This document shows positions 1 to 11,274 of a DNA stretch of 64,000 nt, piece by piece. The stretch spans positions 62,001-126,000 of the forward strand of contig JACKQL020000017.1 in NCBI GenBank assembly GCA_018296165.2. The letters run 5' to 3'. The translations under genes were made by a program, and so were the position numbers. The notes below the pieces were generated by a model, which ran no database searches, was not told where the DNA came from, and was given only the letters and a program-made list of their open reading frames with translations. Within the stretch, counting starts at the first letter, position 1, and each line of letters begins with the position of its first letter. This DNA comes from Termitomyces sp. T153 (Eukaryota; Basidiomycota; Agaricomycetes; Agaricales; Lyophyllaceae).

Positions 1-739
1 ATCCGGGACCACCCACTCCTTCCCCAATGAAGGAACCACCGACCCCCAGACCTCCGAACTCAAGGAAGTATCAGAAATATGTAAGACTCCTCTGTCCGTC
101 TTGGGACTTACCTTTGGTCAGGAAAGCAATGTCACGTAGATGACCCGGAACCTCAAATTTCAGCCCCGGACCCGAAGGAACTGGTCGGGACTGATCACCC
201 CGCATCCTGCCCCCTTGGTCATCAACACCCCGGAGCACACCAAAGCACCACCCGAAACATGCCCGCCCACAGGTGCAACACTCCGGAACACAACCCTGAC
301 CCGGACCAACTATGCCGCGAGGACGAACATCGCCTCACTGAACCCCGCCAATGAAGAAGGCCCCGCCACCCTCGCCCCCAGTGCCGGCATAAGGGCCAGA
401 CCATGGGAAGAACCCCATTACCCCCCGCCAACCACACTGCCAAGACAACTAAAGCCCCAAACCCGTTGGGCACCGTGAAAGATTTGAAGGCCCACCCTCC
501 GATATCAATACGGCGCACATCCCCACCACAGACAAAGAGAACCCCTACATCCCCAGTTGGAATTTCCGAGAATTGAACTCAATGACACCGCCCGAAATGC
601 CACAGAACCCCACCAGAGAACTCCCACCACCCCCGCCGGACCTTGGGAGCCCTCCCTGTGATGCCCCGCCCCGTCCCAACAAACCCCGGGACTAACCAGC
701 ACAGACGGCACTAGCGGGCGTAAACCCTGCCTCTGGACT
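1..739. other. Unassigned CpG-rich stretch ending in pol-3' homology (E0)
   Basis: No domain is recognisable in any frame; the open frames are short and compositionally biased. The last part (about 690-760) aligns with the end of family A pol plus the spacer before its antisense gene: the same run of GGGCGTAA, CCTCTGGA and GATTCAACTCC occurs near 9165-9215 and, reverse-complemented, near 24490-24545. So this is probably the 3' portion of an older or divergent A element, called E0 here. The rest could be diverged pol tail or unrelated DNA. Confidence 0.4.
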
Positions 740-930
740 CACTAGGGATTCAACTCCCTCTCACACCCCTGCGTGTTTCGCTTACTTCGCCCTCATACAA
801 AACTAAAACCTCACTTCGCACACCCAGGGACCAAGAAAAGGGCATGTTTTGCGTACAAAAAAAATTATATACAACCAGGCGAGGGAGGCAGCAAGTCTGA
901 GAGCAACAAGAAACAAGGCCCACACCCATC

Positions 931-1786
931 TCACTCCCTCCCCAGACCCACCAGCAACCCAACCCCCAGGTCAACTTCCATCTGGGCCTGCACCACCGCT
1001 AAGACCTCCACCAACCCCGGCAACCCCTCCCCCACGTCAGCCGCCACCTCCCACCACGATCCCGGGGCCACCGCATTGCGTCGCCGATGCCCCGCCAACA
1101 ACCTCTCCAGTCGCGCCATCCCCTGCTGCAACTCTGGAGGCTGGACTGCGGACCCCTGCATCAACCCGTCCTGAATTGACGCAAACGCCATGGAGGCACC
1201 GTCCAAGAGGACCCGATGCTCCCGCACCCAGCCTAAACCCAGAAAATGAACCGTCAGTAACGAATGGAGGAACAGGAGACAACTCACGAAGGATCCTTGC
1301 GCGCCCCAAAGCGGCCTCGTTGGCCAACCAATCCTCCCTCCACCTCGCCGCCTCCAGCTCTGCCCACAACGCATCCCCCTCTGGAGCTCGTCCCCGCCCC
1401 TCCACCTCCCCCGTGGGCTGCCCCTCCATCTGCGCCAGACACTCCTGCAAGCCCCGCACCTCTAACGCTCGCTCCCTCGCCACGCGCACCGAAGTGTTCC
1501 TCTCCCGCTCCACTGCTTCCTTCTCCGTCCACGCTATGTCACGGTCCTCCCTTGCCCATCGGAGCTCGCCCTCCCATACTGCCAACGACGTCGTCAAAGC
1601 CTCCACCTGCTTGCAAAGAAAGACCTCCGTGATTGAAGGAATCGGCGTGGGGGAACTCAACGACTGTTCCAAGGGGATGCCTGGGACAGGAGAAAAAAGA
1701 GACAACTCCGGAGGTCCCGCCAACGACTCGCGCCCACGTGGCCTCTTGCTGGGTCCCGCCCCCAAGGGTGGGGAGGCTCGACGCAT
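931..1786 (-). pseudogene. Antisense Zn2Cys6/coiled-coil accessory gene of E0, 5'-truncated
   Basis: Exon 3 (1786-1288) encodes the linker and a Glu/Arg-rich coiled coil. Exon 4 (1232-931) encodes the conserved C-terminal domain with a W-x-REH-x-x-LLDGA start. The intron, 1233-1287 (55 nt), is intact: donor GTGAGT, branch-like TTACTGAC 20 nt before the acceptor TTTAG. Splicing keeps the frame. Homologues at 9254-11065, 19697-21222, 22629-24325 and 45766-53653 show that two upstream exons and the cysteine cluster are missing here; sequence switches to family A gag at about 1787. It lies convergent to pol, as in all other copies. No in-frame stop was noted in the remaining exons. Confidence 0.7.
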
Positions 1787-1848
1787 TGTTCAAAGAAATC
1801 CACACCAGCCCAAACTCCTGCCCCTTCAAAGATCCTCTAGACCCCGCC
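1787..1848 (+). pseudogene. Gag N-terminal stub of E1, upstream of the solo LTR
   Basis: The frame reading KEIHTSP...PLDPA matches Gag of E3 on the minus strand near 30390-30450. The upstream part of gag and the 5' LTR are absent, because the sequence to the left is the antisense gene of E0. Gag resumes at 3004 after the solo LTR. Confidence 0.65.
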
Positions 1849-3003
1849 TGTCACGACCCGTCCCCTGAACCCCCACACATCGCCCATCAACCCCCCGAAC
1901 CCCCAAAAAAACCCCGATGCTCCACCGAACTTCCGCCCATGCCCCGCGCCTATTTCGGCTAACTCCGACGCCTCCCCGGCTAACTCCGGCCTCCCCAGCT
2001 AACTCCGACGGCCCCCTGGCCAACTTCGGTGCCTTCCCCGCAGCCACTGACACTTACCCTGGATCTCCCAAACCCCGAGAACCACCCCCGCTGTTCCTGA
2101 TCTTTGCCACCCATCATCAACTCAACACCCTGGTTCCTCCGACCTATTCTGGAGTATCACGACAACCTCAGAGTGACCCGCGTTCCCCAATGATCCCATC
2201 AACGTATCAGTGCGGCCCGATCCTCGATCGCAACTGACACCCGCCCACTCCGTTGAGCTCCGCCAAGCCCCGCCACCGTAGCCGACGTACCCCAAAGTTC
2301 TCCGGTAGTCAGTATATAAGCTGTCGAGTAGCTCTTTGTACTCTAGTCTTGATATTGCTTAACATTACCTATGGTCTGATTGTTTCCTTTTCGTGTTTTG
2401 TGTTTTGTTCTCTTTACTCTCAGTCTCCCGGTCTTATCTCAGTCTCCCAGTCTTGTCTTGTCTCCATTTTGTTATCGTTCTCGTTATCGTTTCATATCTC
2501 TACTCGAATCTACTCTTGTTCCATATCAACCCCATCCCATTTTGTCTGACGCTGTCTCGGTGACTCCATCTGGCCATTGTGCCCAAGCTCTCGTCAACCT
2601 AAACGACCTCACAAACTCCACAATTACGATTACAAACCCCGACACTCCTTCACCAGGTCCGAACCTTGCTCTTCGCTCGGTCCCGGACTCCATCAACTCC
2701 AGATAATCTCCCATCAAACCCCGGCTCCATTCCCATTGATCACACAGCCGCCTACCCCTTTGCTCCCACAAATCTCCCATACGGTCTTCTGCCTGAACCC
2801 CGCCAAGACCGTCTCGTTTCCTCACAATCCGACTTCTCCGGACCTCCCCGAATCCGTCCGGATCACACCCCACCAACTATCTGCACAAGCCATCAGTGCC
2901 CGGAACATTTTTGAGTGTTCGGTTACCAGTGCAAGGGGATCACGCCTGCCTAGTAAGGACTTGCCCAGTGCAGCTGAGCCCCCGAGGTCAGCGGAACCTG
3001 ACA
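1849..3003 (+). repeat. Solo LTR, family A (1155 bp), with 5-bp target duplication
   Basis: Starts TGTCACGACCCG and ends GGAACCTGACA. It is flanked by perfect direct repeats CCGCC at 1844-1848 and 3004-3008. The empty site is visible in the paralogue E3 (minus strand near 30390), where gag reads uninterrupted across this point. It therefore inserted into E1 gag and lost its internal region by LTR-LTR recombination. It resembles the E2 LTRs (18331-19478, 39595-40740) more than the E1 3' LTR. It is rich in CG dinucleotides, in keeping with a later insertion than its host. Confidence 0.93.
2313..2356 (+). promoter_or_regulatory. LTR promoter: TATA box and predicted transcript start / self-primer
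   Basis: TATATAAG at 2313-2320 is followed exactly 32 nt later by AGTCTTGATATT (2345-2356). The same spacing occurs in the LTRs at 11635-11678 and, on the minus strand, 31707-31663. The 12-mer is the reverse complement of the sequence just downstream of family A 5' LTRs (39582-39594), so it is probably the mRNA 5' end used as primer. Confidence 0.75.
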
Positions 3004-4793
3004 CCGCCTGCTCCTTCCATGTGCAACGTGGGGAGCCCATCGGAACATGAAGCGAAGCCCTGCCTTCCATTCCCTGTCAGCAGGAAGAACTCAATGCAGC
3101 CTCCAGCATCCTGAGGAACCTCAACCCCGCGGGGGGATTGTTCGATCAACCAGCTGCCCATACCTTGGCCCTCTCCACTCACCCTTGGACCAACTCTGTC
3201 CCCAGCACCTTCTGAACCTGGGACCAGCCCGCCGTTTCCAAACCTTGCCCCCAATGGCTGCCCCCACACGTTGACAACAACAACTGGACTCTCTCCTACA
3301 TTGACGAGCCTGGTAACCCTGCCGACGAGCACGCCCCATGCAATGGACCTCCACGAGACCAACCCCCCCACTTCAACCTCCACACCCCTCGTATCAATCA
3401 CCCTCCACCCCATTCCAATGCCCTGGTCCCCCCACGACAGCCCATGGGTCCCGGGGCACCCTGACCACCCTTCCTTACCAACCATCCTTGCCCCCCGTGC
3501 GCTCCGCTGCCTAACCCTCCTGCTGACGCAAATTATTTTGGACCCCCCACCCCTGGGGGACCCCCTCAATGGGCCCTGGGGCCCACCCTGGGCAACTCAG
3601 GTCAACCCCTTGGCAGAGAGCCACCTAACGGTGGACCCCCTGGGGGATGGGGCCTGGCGATGGACAACTTCCCCCCCCAGCGCAGAAACAGGAACAACTA
3701 CTATTACTACTACAACGCCAGACCCCCACCCTGAGCTCAAAATCCACAGGACAATACCTGTGATGCACTGGCCCAGGAGGGTAAGCTTGACATTCAGAAA
3801 CCCAAAACCTTCACCGGCCGCGACCCCTGGAAGTGGCGAACCTTTCTAACCCAGTGCCTGACTATGTTCCAAGCTAAGCTGATCACCTTCCAACTTGAGA
3901 GCTCACAAGTGGCCTTTGCTGCATCATATTTACAGGGTATTGCCTTCAATCATTACACCGTGCTACTCTGGTTTGACTCCAACAACTCTGTGCTCTCCAA
4001 TTGGCTTGCTTTCACCCAGGAATTCTCAAGTAAGTTTGGTGTCTTTGACACTGTAGTGGAGGCAGAGAAAAATCTCTTCAACCTCCGAATGCATGACAAT
4101 GAACGCTTCACAACCTTTATTGTACGGTTTGAACAGGAAGCCTACAAGACCGGCTGGAACTACAATGCTCTCCGATTCGCCCTCCGTTGTGCCCTGCCCC
4201 AACAAATCAAGGATGACCTTTGCCTCGCACCCAAGCAAACCACCTACAATGGGTACAAGGCGCTTGTTACCCAGGTCAACCAACATTACTGGGAAGATTG
4301 CAGCAAAAACACGGCACCCTGGACCCCCTGGAATGCCTCTGGTAACACCAACTGGCAGGCCAGAGCAACCAACGGTGTTTGGTCCTCAATCCCCGCTAAC
4401 TCCACCAACCCCGCACCCTGTTTTCCCTTGGGCCAAGGGATTACCAGCACCAACCCACCCCAGGGGCAGCATCCGCCGGCCCAGCTCAATGCTGCTGACC
4501 TCCATAAAACCCCGGAACCCTTGCACACCAACCCCAATGACCATGACAACATTCCAGACCCCACCAACGACCAGGAAGCCTTCTGTGCAACCCAGATCCA
4601 GGATAGCTTGTGGATTGACATGCCAGAGGAAATGCAGGAGAAACGACAGAAGGAGGGCATGTGCATCCTATGTGGTGAGCAGGGACACTTTATTTGCAGT
4701 TGTCCTAAATGACAGGTAATGGGACGCACTGTATGGACGATTGACGGAGAAGACTGTAACTACCAGTTTACAGAAAACAAGTTGGCAGTTTAG
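3004..4793 (+). pseudogene. gag: Gag of E1 (family A), CCHC zinc knuckle
   Basis: Structural protein that would package element RNA. The first ~250 codons are Pro/Gly/Asn-rich and include a run of Tyr codons near 3703-3720. A retrotransposon Gag core follows (about 3800-4330, starting with a Trp-rich TFTG...W-K-W motif). A CCHC knuckle, C-x2-C-x4-H-x4-C, lies at 4660-4705. Damage: stops near 3049 and 3733, and TGA at 4710 just after the knuckle. The gag frame then continues to TAG at 4791-4793, where pol lies in the -1 frame. The upstream part of gag is split off by the solo LTR (stub at 1787-1848). Comparison with E4, which reads Gln at the first stop, suggests these stops are secondary. Confidence 0.85.
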
Positions 4794-5908
4794 GTCTTGA
4801 AGACACACTAGACCACAGACCAGACCCCGACGTCTTCTCCACCCTGGCCACACTCCTCTGCACAATGATACTCGCCCTGGACAACCCCCCAGTACATCTC
4901 CCTTCCCACTCATCCACCAACCTCCTCCTCCGCACCACTCTCCCCTTCACCACCAATCCCATCCCCACACTAGTTGACAGCGGCACCACCGACAACTTCA
5001 TCGATGAATCCCTGGCAGCGCTCGCTCCCCACCCCCTCCGACACCTCCCTGCCCTGATCCCCCTCAAACTTTTTGATGGAGACCCCACCCCAGCAGGAGA
5101 CATCACACACTGCCTGGAAACAACCATGACCTTTGCCAACGGACGACAGCAAGAACTCTGACTACTTATCACCAAATTACACCCCTCCACCCCCATCATC
5201 TTAGGATTCTCATGGCTCCATTCCACTAACCCCCATGTTGACTGGCCCAGCCTCACCCTCCGCCTCGACTGGGACAACCCCACCAACTCTGGGCTGGTAC
5301 CTTTCGATGTCTCACCCTCCTCCGAGAACTCCAAGGCCACAATTGACCACCCCCAGACTCCTCTGCAGCTCCACTCTAGATCTGCATGGTCGTTCATTAT
5401 CAATGTCCGACTCGACGACCCTTCCAAGGTATTCCCTGCCCTTGTCGACAGCGGTGCCTCCAGCACCTTTGTCAGTAACCAGCTTGGCCTCCAGCACAAC
5501 GACCTCAACAGACCCCTCGAGCTCCAACTTTTTGATGGAAGCCCCGCCATGACAAGGATCACGCAATACCACAACAACACCCTCACCCTTGACAATGACC
5601 TGCAGTTTCAGGCCCAGCTCCTTGTCACCCAATTACCTCTGCCAACTCCAATCATGCTTGGGCTCCTGTGGCTACAAGATGTCAACCCTGACATCGACTG
5701 GAAGGACCTCACCATGCAATTCCCCAGCCCTGAAGCAAGTTTAGCAGCCGCCATCCACCTCTGCCTCCAGTCTATCCTGGACTCCGACGTCTACCATTCT
5801 GTCACCAGCACCTCCGGAGCGACCCAGAATCCCTCAACCTCCGATGACAACCCCAATGATGAAGAAGACGCCACTCTGCCTTGGTCACCCTCCATCACAT
5901 TACGATGA
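4793..5908 (+). pseudogene. Tandem retropepsin domains (PR1-PR2) of E1
   Basis: The pol frame carries two complete retropepsin-like domains in one chain. PR1 has LVDSGTT (near 4970-4990) and the C-terminal signature IILG-x-x-WL...NPHVDW (near 5195-5245). PR2 has LVDSGAS (near 5440-5460) and IMLG-x-x-WL...NPDIDW (near 5650-5700). The two Asp-Ser-Gly motifs are 471 nt (157 codons) apart. Characterised retroviral and Ty3 proteases are single domains that homodimerise, so this looks like a single-chain dimer. E3 has the same arrangement (27877-28880), whereas family B has one domain. One stop (TGA near 5159) breaks the frame. Both catalytic Asp residues are kept here. Confidence 0.85.
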
Positions 5909-7588
5909 CTGCCTCCCAACATATCCCGAAATCAATACAAAGGGCCACGGTATCCTGACCAGTGATGTTTGAGGTCCCCGACCAACTCCGCCACCACTCC
6001 GGACTCCTCCGCTACCACTCTGACATCCAACTCCGTCGACCCCGGAAGCCTCGACATTAAAATTGTCAGTGCCATTCCCTTTGCACACCTTCTACAAGAT
6101 GGCACCCCCACCTTCCAGCTACAAATCACACCAGCCCTACTCGAGGAGCACCTCTGCACAGGAACCACCATGCCAGAGAGCAAGATGGAGGAACAGATCC
6201 TATCCAAAGTAGTTCCCCCGGAGTATCATGAGTTCGCTGACATGTTCTCTGAAGGGAGTGCCAAAGAACTTCCCCCACACTGCTCCTACAACTACAAGAT
6301 TGACCTCGAGGAAGGTACCTTACCCCTGTTTGGCAAGATCTACAACATGTCTGAGGTCGAGCTCCAAGCCTTGAAGGAATACCTCGACGACATGCTTGGC
6401 AAGGGCTTCATATGCCCATTGATCTCCACCACTGGCGCTCCGGTCCTGTTTGCCAAGAAGAAGGACGGGTCCCTCCAACTCTGTGTGGATTATTGGGGGC
6501 TCAACAAAGTCACCAAAAAGAACCGGTACCCCCTCCCCTTGATTGGAGACCTTGTTGATCGTCTCCGCAGTGCCAAGATTTACACAAAGATAGACCTCTG
6601 CTCTGGCTACAACAACATCTGGATTGCTCCAGGACATGAATGGAAGACCGCCTTTCGCACCCACTATGGCCTCTTTGAGTACCTCATAATGCCCTTCAGA
6701 ATGACTAACTCCCCCACCACTTTTCAGTACTTCAAGAGTGACATCTTCCACAACATGAATGACGTTTTTGTTATTGTATACCTGGACAACATCCTGATCT
6801 ACTTGAATTCACTGAGGGAACATCCGGAGCACATCCACCGCGTTTTAGAACAACTCCGAGAGTACCACCTTCATGCCAAACTTAAGAAATGCTCCTTTCA
6901 CACGACAGAGGTCAAATATCTCGCAGTCATTGTCACCCCTGACAGCATGCACATGGACCCCACCAAGGTCGACGCAGTACTCAACTCACCCCTGCCACAG
7001 AATGTCAAGGAGGTACAGTCATTCCTGGGGTTTGCTAACTTTTATTGCCGTTTCATTGACAACTACTCCGGGATCACCAAACCACTCAACCAACTCACGC
7101 GGAAGGACACCCCTTGGGATTGGGACAGCAAGTGCCAGAGCGTATTCCTCCTTCTGAAGAGGGCCTTCACCTCCGCTCCGGTCCTCTGCCATTTTGACCC
7201 CTCCCTGCCGATTGTGCTCAAGTGCGATGCCTCCAACTATGCTATCGCTGGAATACTCTCCCAGTCAGACTTGGGGGGCAAAGATCTCCGTCCCGTTGCC
7301 TTCTACACCCAATTGATGATCCCAGCGGAACTCAACTATGACATCTATGACAAAGAACTCTTTGCGATCGTCGAAGCCTTCCGTCAGTGGCGGGCCTACC
7401 TCAAGGGGTCCCCACACCGCATCCAAGTATACTCCAACCACAACAACCTGCAATACTTCACAACCACAAAACAGCTCAGCCACCACCAAGCCCGATGGTC
7501 CAAAACCCTCTTGGAGTACGACTTCACCATCCACTACTGCCCCGGGTGACTCGGCACAAAGCCCAACGCCCTCACTCAAAGATCCAAC
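5909..7588 (+). pseudogene. pol: Reverse transcriptase-RNase H of E1
   Basis: A long open frame (5969-7549) covers the RT palm and fingers and RNase H. RT landmarks in order: the KKDGS-x-x-LCVDY segment, motif A KIDLCSGYNN, the GLFEYL-x-MPF segment, motif C YLDN at about 6780 (usually YLDD), and the SFLGFANFY connection segment. RNase H keeps the first Asp (CDAS) and the KEL Glu, but the third acidic position reads YSNH instead of the usual YSDH/YTDH. TGA at 7547-7549 lies where E3 reads Gln. It follows the proteases in the same frame and continues into integrase. Confidence 0.9.
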
Positions 7589-9148
7589 GTGTACCCGAAA
7601 AAGTCATTCAAAGCCAAACAGAATGCATTCAACCATCGAGTGGTAATCCCCTCTGAACATCTACATGCCGTGCTGATTTTAAATGAAGAAGGAATCCTCC
7701 AACAAATCAGAAATTCGCCCCCAGACTCCTTCTTCACCCAGCATGACCCCCGCAACAACCCCGAAGAGTTGAGCACTGGGAACCCCTTTTCACTGTCTCC
7801 GGACCACCGCCTCCTGCTCCAGAGTGGACAAATTTACGCCCCAGACCACAAGTCCATCCGCCTTGACATACTCTGGCAGCACCACAACCATAAGCTCCGA
7901 GGGCACCCAGGAATTCATAAGACCCTTCAACTCATCTCCCGGACTTACTTCTGGCCAGGAATGAAAAAGGATGTCACGCAATATGTCAGGGCCTGCAAAC
8001 CCTGCCTCTGGGCCAAGGTACCCCATCACCGCCCCCATGGATTGTTGAAACCCCTCCCTGTCAGCCGCCGCCCCTGGTCCTCCCTATCGATGGATCATAT
8101 CGTTGAACGCCCCAATTCTGAAGGTTTTAATGCAATCCTTGTCATTGTTTGCCACCTCACCAAGCAAGCCCTCTTCATTCCCTGCCACACCACCAACAAT
8201 GCTCCGGAGTTCACCAAACTGTTTCTTGAACACATATTCTCCAAGCACGGACTCCCAGACAACATCATCTCTGACTGCAGACCCCTGTTTGTATCCCACT
8301 TTTGGCAGTTGCTATGCAGGGTGCTCAAGATCAAAACCAACCTCTCCACCACCTATCACCCGGAGACCAACAGACAAACAGAACAAGTGAACCAGACGCT
8401 GGAGCAGTATCTCTGCCTATACGTTAACTATTTACAGAACAACTGGCATGCAGAACTCCCCCTTGCCAAATTCACCTACAACAACACGCCCCACTCCACC
8501 ACCGGAGTCTCCCCCTTCTACGCCAACAAAGGCTATAACCCCCAACTCACCCTGTCCCTGAAGGACATCCCCTCCCATGCCACCCACAAAGTTGCCAAGG
8601 ACCTCCAATCCCTTCACCAATTTCTCCGGGACAAGATCAACACCGCCAATCAAGCCTACTCCAAACATGCTGACGCCCGACGCGACCCCACCTCCGACTG
8701 GCCTCCCGGCACCTTGGTTTGGCTCAATTGACACAACCTCAAGACCCGGAGGCCCTCCATCAAACTAGACCACAAGCGCCTCGGTCCCTTCAAAGTCCTC
8801 TGGAAGGTCTCCATGCACGCCTATAAACTCGACCTACCTCCAGGCTTGAAAGGCCTCCACCCCATGTTCCACGTTCAACTCCTCAAGAAACATGCCCCAG
8901 ACCCCTTCCCTGGCCAGCACCCCAGCCAACTACCCCCCGTCGAGGTCAAGGACAAGTACTGCTACGAGGTCAACCAGATCCTTGACTCCCACTTGGTCCA
9001 TGGATGACCCCAGTACTTGGTCTGCTGGAAGGGCTATGAACCTGAGGACGACACGTGGGAGCCCCAAAAAAACCTTGATGGAGCCCCCGACAAACTCCGG
9101 AACTTCCATCAACAACACCCCACCAAGCCCCGGGACCTCTGGTACTAG
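7589..9148 (+). pseudogene. pol: Integrase and chromodomain of E1
   Basis: Integrase: an HHCC zinc-binding domain (HKLRGHPG ... CKPC, about 7880-8010), then the DDE core with Asp in MDHI (8090), Asp in IISDC (8270) and Glu in HPETNRQTEQVNQ (8360), all three retained. A GPF motif follows near 8790, then a chromodomain (8950-9100) with the YLV-x-WKGY...DDTWEP signature. Chromodomains direct chromoviral integrases to marked chromatin. In-frame stops: after 8729 (TGA) and at 9005 (TGA), inside the chromodomain. The reading frame ends at 9146-9148, about 105 bp from the stop of the convergent antisense gene. Confidence 0.9.
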
Positions 9149-9253
9149 CAAGTGCAGATGGCATCAGTGGGCGTAACCCCCACCTCTAGATTTATCAGAG
9201 ATTCAACTCCCACAAGTAGTCCCCTACGTGTTTTCACTTACCTTGCCCCCTGC

Positions 9254-11065
9254 TCATTCTGAAGACTTCTCACGCTCAGTAGGAATGCAGAGTCCAATGT
9301 TAAATAAGGCTACAAATACAGAATATAGGAACAAGGGAGTGCGGGGCAACAAGACACCAGAATCCAGCAAGCCCCTACTCCTCCTCCCCCCCGAGTCTGC
9401 CTCCACATTCCTTCCCACCAGATCCACCTCCAGCTGCACTACTACCATTGCCAGGACTTTGGGATGCCCTGGGAGTGGCTCTGCCATGTCCACCACCACC
9501 TCCCACCATGCTCTGGGGTCTGCCATTGCCCTCCGCCGATGTCCTGCCAGCAGACGCCCCATCTGTGTGACCCCCTGCCCCAACTCCAGTGGGAGATCCC
9601 TGGGCATCCTCGCCAACCCATTGTGAATGGACCCCAGCACCGCTGATGCTCCGTCAAGGAGGATGCAATGCTCTCTGGCCCAGTCTACGGAATTGAATGT
9701 CAGCTCGTAGTAAACGGGAAATGAAGGGAGCATTTATGGAGCACTCCCCACCACCCCAAGGCCACCTTGTTGGCAAGCCACTCTTCCTGCCACCGCACCC
9801 TCCCTGCTGTCGCTCAGGTCACCTCCGCACTGGGCCCCTGCTGAGTTCCCCACGTTCCCGACCCCTCCAATCGTTGCCCTGCTGCCTGCACCCATGCCTC
9901 CAACGGCCTCATGCATGCTCGCAACTCTTGAAGCTGTGACAATCGCTCTGTGGCAGTCCCCACAGCGATATCCTTATCCCTATGTGCCAAGTCCTGTTCC
10001 TTCCAAGCCTTGTCCAGTTCCCTCCAAAACCTGTCCCTCTCCTCCCCCACCCTACGGACCTCCTCCCCATGTGCAGCCAACAACCTCTCCAACTCCTCTG
10101 CCTGATGCCACAGAAAAGCCTTGACGATCGAGCATGACCCTCCCACGTATGGCTCAACCAAGGTCCCAGAAGTCGGGGAATACACTGTAGGACTGGGAGG
10201 GCCCGCCAACGCTGGCTCCCCCCATGCCCACTTGCTAGGCCCCACCTCCGGTGAGGGGGACGCCCTCCATTTACCCTTGTTGCATGTCATGGGGGCCCCC
10301 TCCCTCTGCCCACCCCACAGGGGCCCAATCTTCATTGGGGGCCGCCCCGTGCCAACCCTCCCCTCTACCCCAGAACCCCTCCCTAAGACCCTGCCCCTCC
10401 AACCCTCCTCCAACTGCGTTGCAACCCACTTGCGATCCCACCCCTGTTCTGCCACAATGCAAGTGGCATGCCAACTCAGAGTGACAGAGCACTTCTTGTG
10501 CTGCAAGCGACACAGGAGACACACTGACGTGTCCCGCCGCACTCCTGGCATGGGCTCCTCAAACTTGCACTGTTTACCCCACTGGGTACAGGACACACAC
10601 TAGGAATGTGGGTTAGTTCAATAAGGAAGGAACATGCCAATGACACACCAGGGCCACTGCCTGACACCACTCCAACGTTGGGGGACCTCTTGCTTGCCCC
10701 ATGGCCTCTGCAAAGTACTCTGGCATCATGTCTGCCTGCGCAACTCTTGACCCCATAGGGATGGGGCGGACCACCCTGGGGGCCATACCAGACCTGGAGT
10801 GAGAAGTGAGGACCATCTCCCCTGCCAACTGCGCTGGAACCTCCCCCAACATAGGCCCTGAAGGGCCTGCCACTGCTGCCAACAACTCTGACAGGGCTTA
10901 TTCAAGCGCTCCGGCCACAACAAGTAAGAGACAGTACTCATGACTACAGTACATTGCCTGCACCCGCCTACGGTCTCGCCGACCCTCAGAGTCCTCTGAG
11001 AAAGAGGTCAAGGTATGTGCCGATGGAGAGGGGGACGCTGCTGGAGAATACGTGGAAGACGACAT
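9254..11065 (-). pseudogene. Antisense Zn2Cys6/coiled-coil accessory gene of E1
   Basis: Four exons are inferred from the paralogues. The start ATG is at 11065. Exon 1 ends before a dead donor near 10983 (ATGAGT in place of GTGAGT). Exon 2 spans about 10885-10650. A 49-nt intron (GTGTGT...CTAG) precedes exon 3, which opens with C-x2-C-x6-C-x15-C-x2-C-x6-C (near 10595-10480), then a Pro-rich linker and a Glu/Arg-rich coiled coil to about 9790. Exon 4 (about 9690-9254) holds the conserved DWAREHC-x-LLDGA domain. The cysteine spacing fits a fungal Zn2Cys6 binuclear cluster apart from a long central spacer. That it binds DNA is inference. It is encoded opposite to, and convergent with, pol. Confidence 0.75.
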
Positions 11066-11098
11066 TGGAAAAGTTTGGGAACTCCAGAGTATGTCCAA

Positions 11099-11198
11099 TC
11101 CTTTTCAATGACTGGGAAAGAACCCCCTGAGTGGCAGCCATACTTTGACTTCATTCCCCACACCACCACCACTACTGCGGTCTGATCAATATTGCTCA
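11099..11198 (-). promoter_or_regulatory. Putative promoter of the E1 antisense gene
   Basis: A TATA-like TTGAAAAGG (11099-11107, minus strand) lies about 40 nt before the ATG, and a TGAGCAATATTGATCA near-palindrome at 11183-11198. Both positions are conserved before the antisense genes at 19697, 22629 and 45766. Confidence 0.45.
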
Positions 11199-11261
11199 AC
11201 TTCAATTCCCATGTCCCACCAATCCCCGAACTGTACCCCACGTCTCAAGGGTCTCAACGCT

Positions 11262-11274
11262 GAAGGGGGGGTGA
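11262..11274 (+). other. Polypurine tract of E1
   Basis: GAAGGGGGGGTGA lies directly before the 3' LTR. Equivalent G-runs precede the LTRs ending at 19478, 22415 and 45550 on the minus strand. It would be the plus-strand DNA primer site. Confidence 0.75.

Noticed and set aside
140..711. Overlapping open frames on both strands in the first 700 bases
   Set aside because: They are GC-rich open frames without domains, and no one frame is favoured by comparison with other copies.
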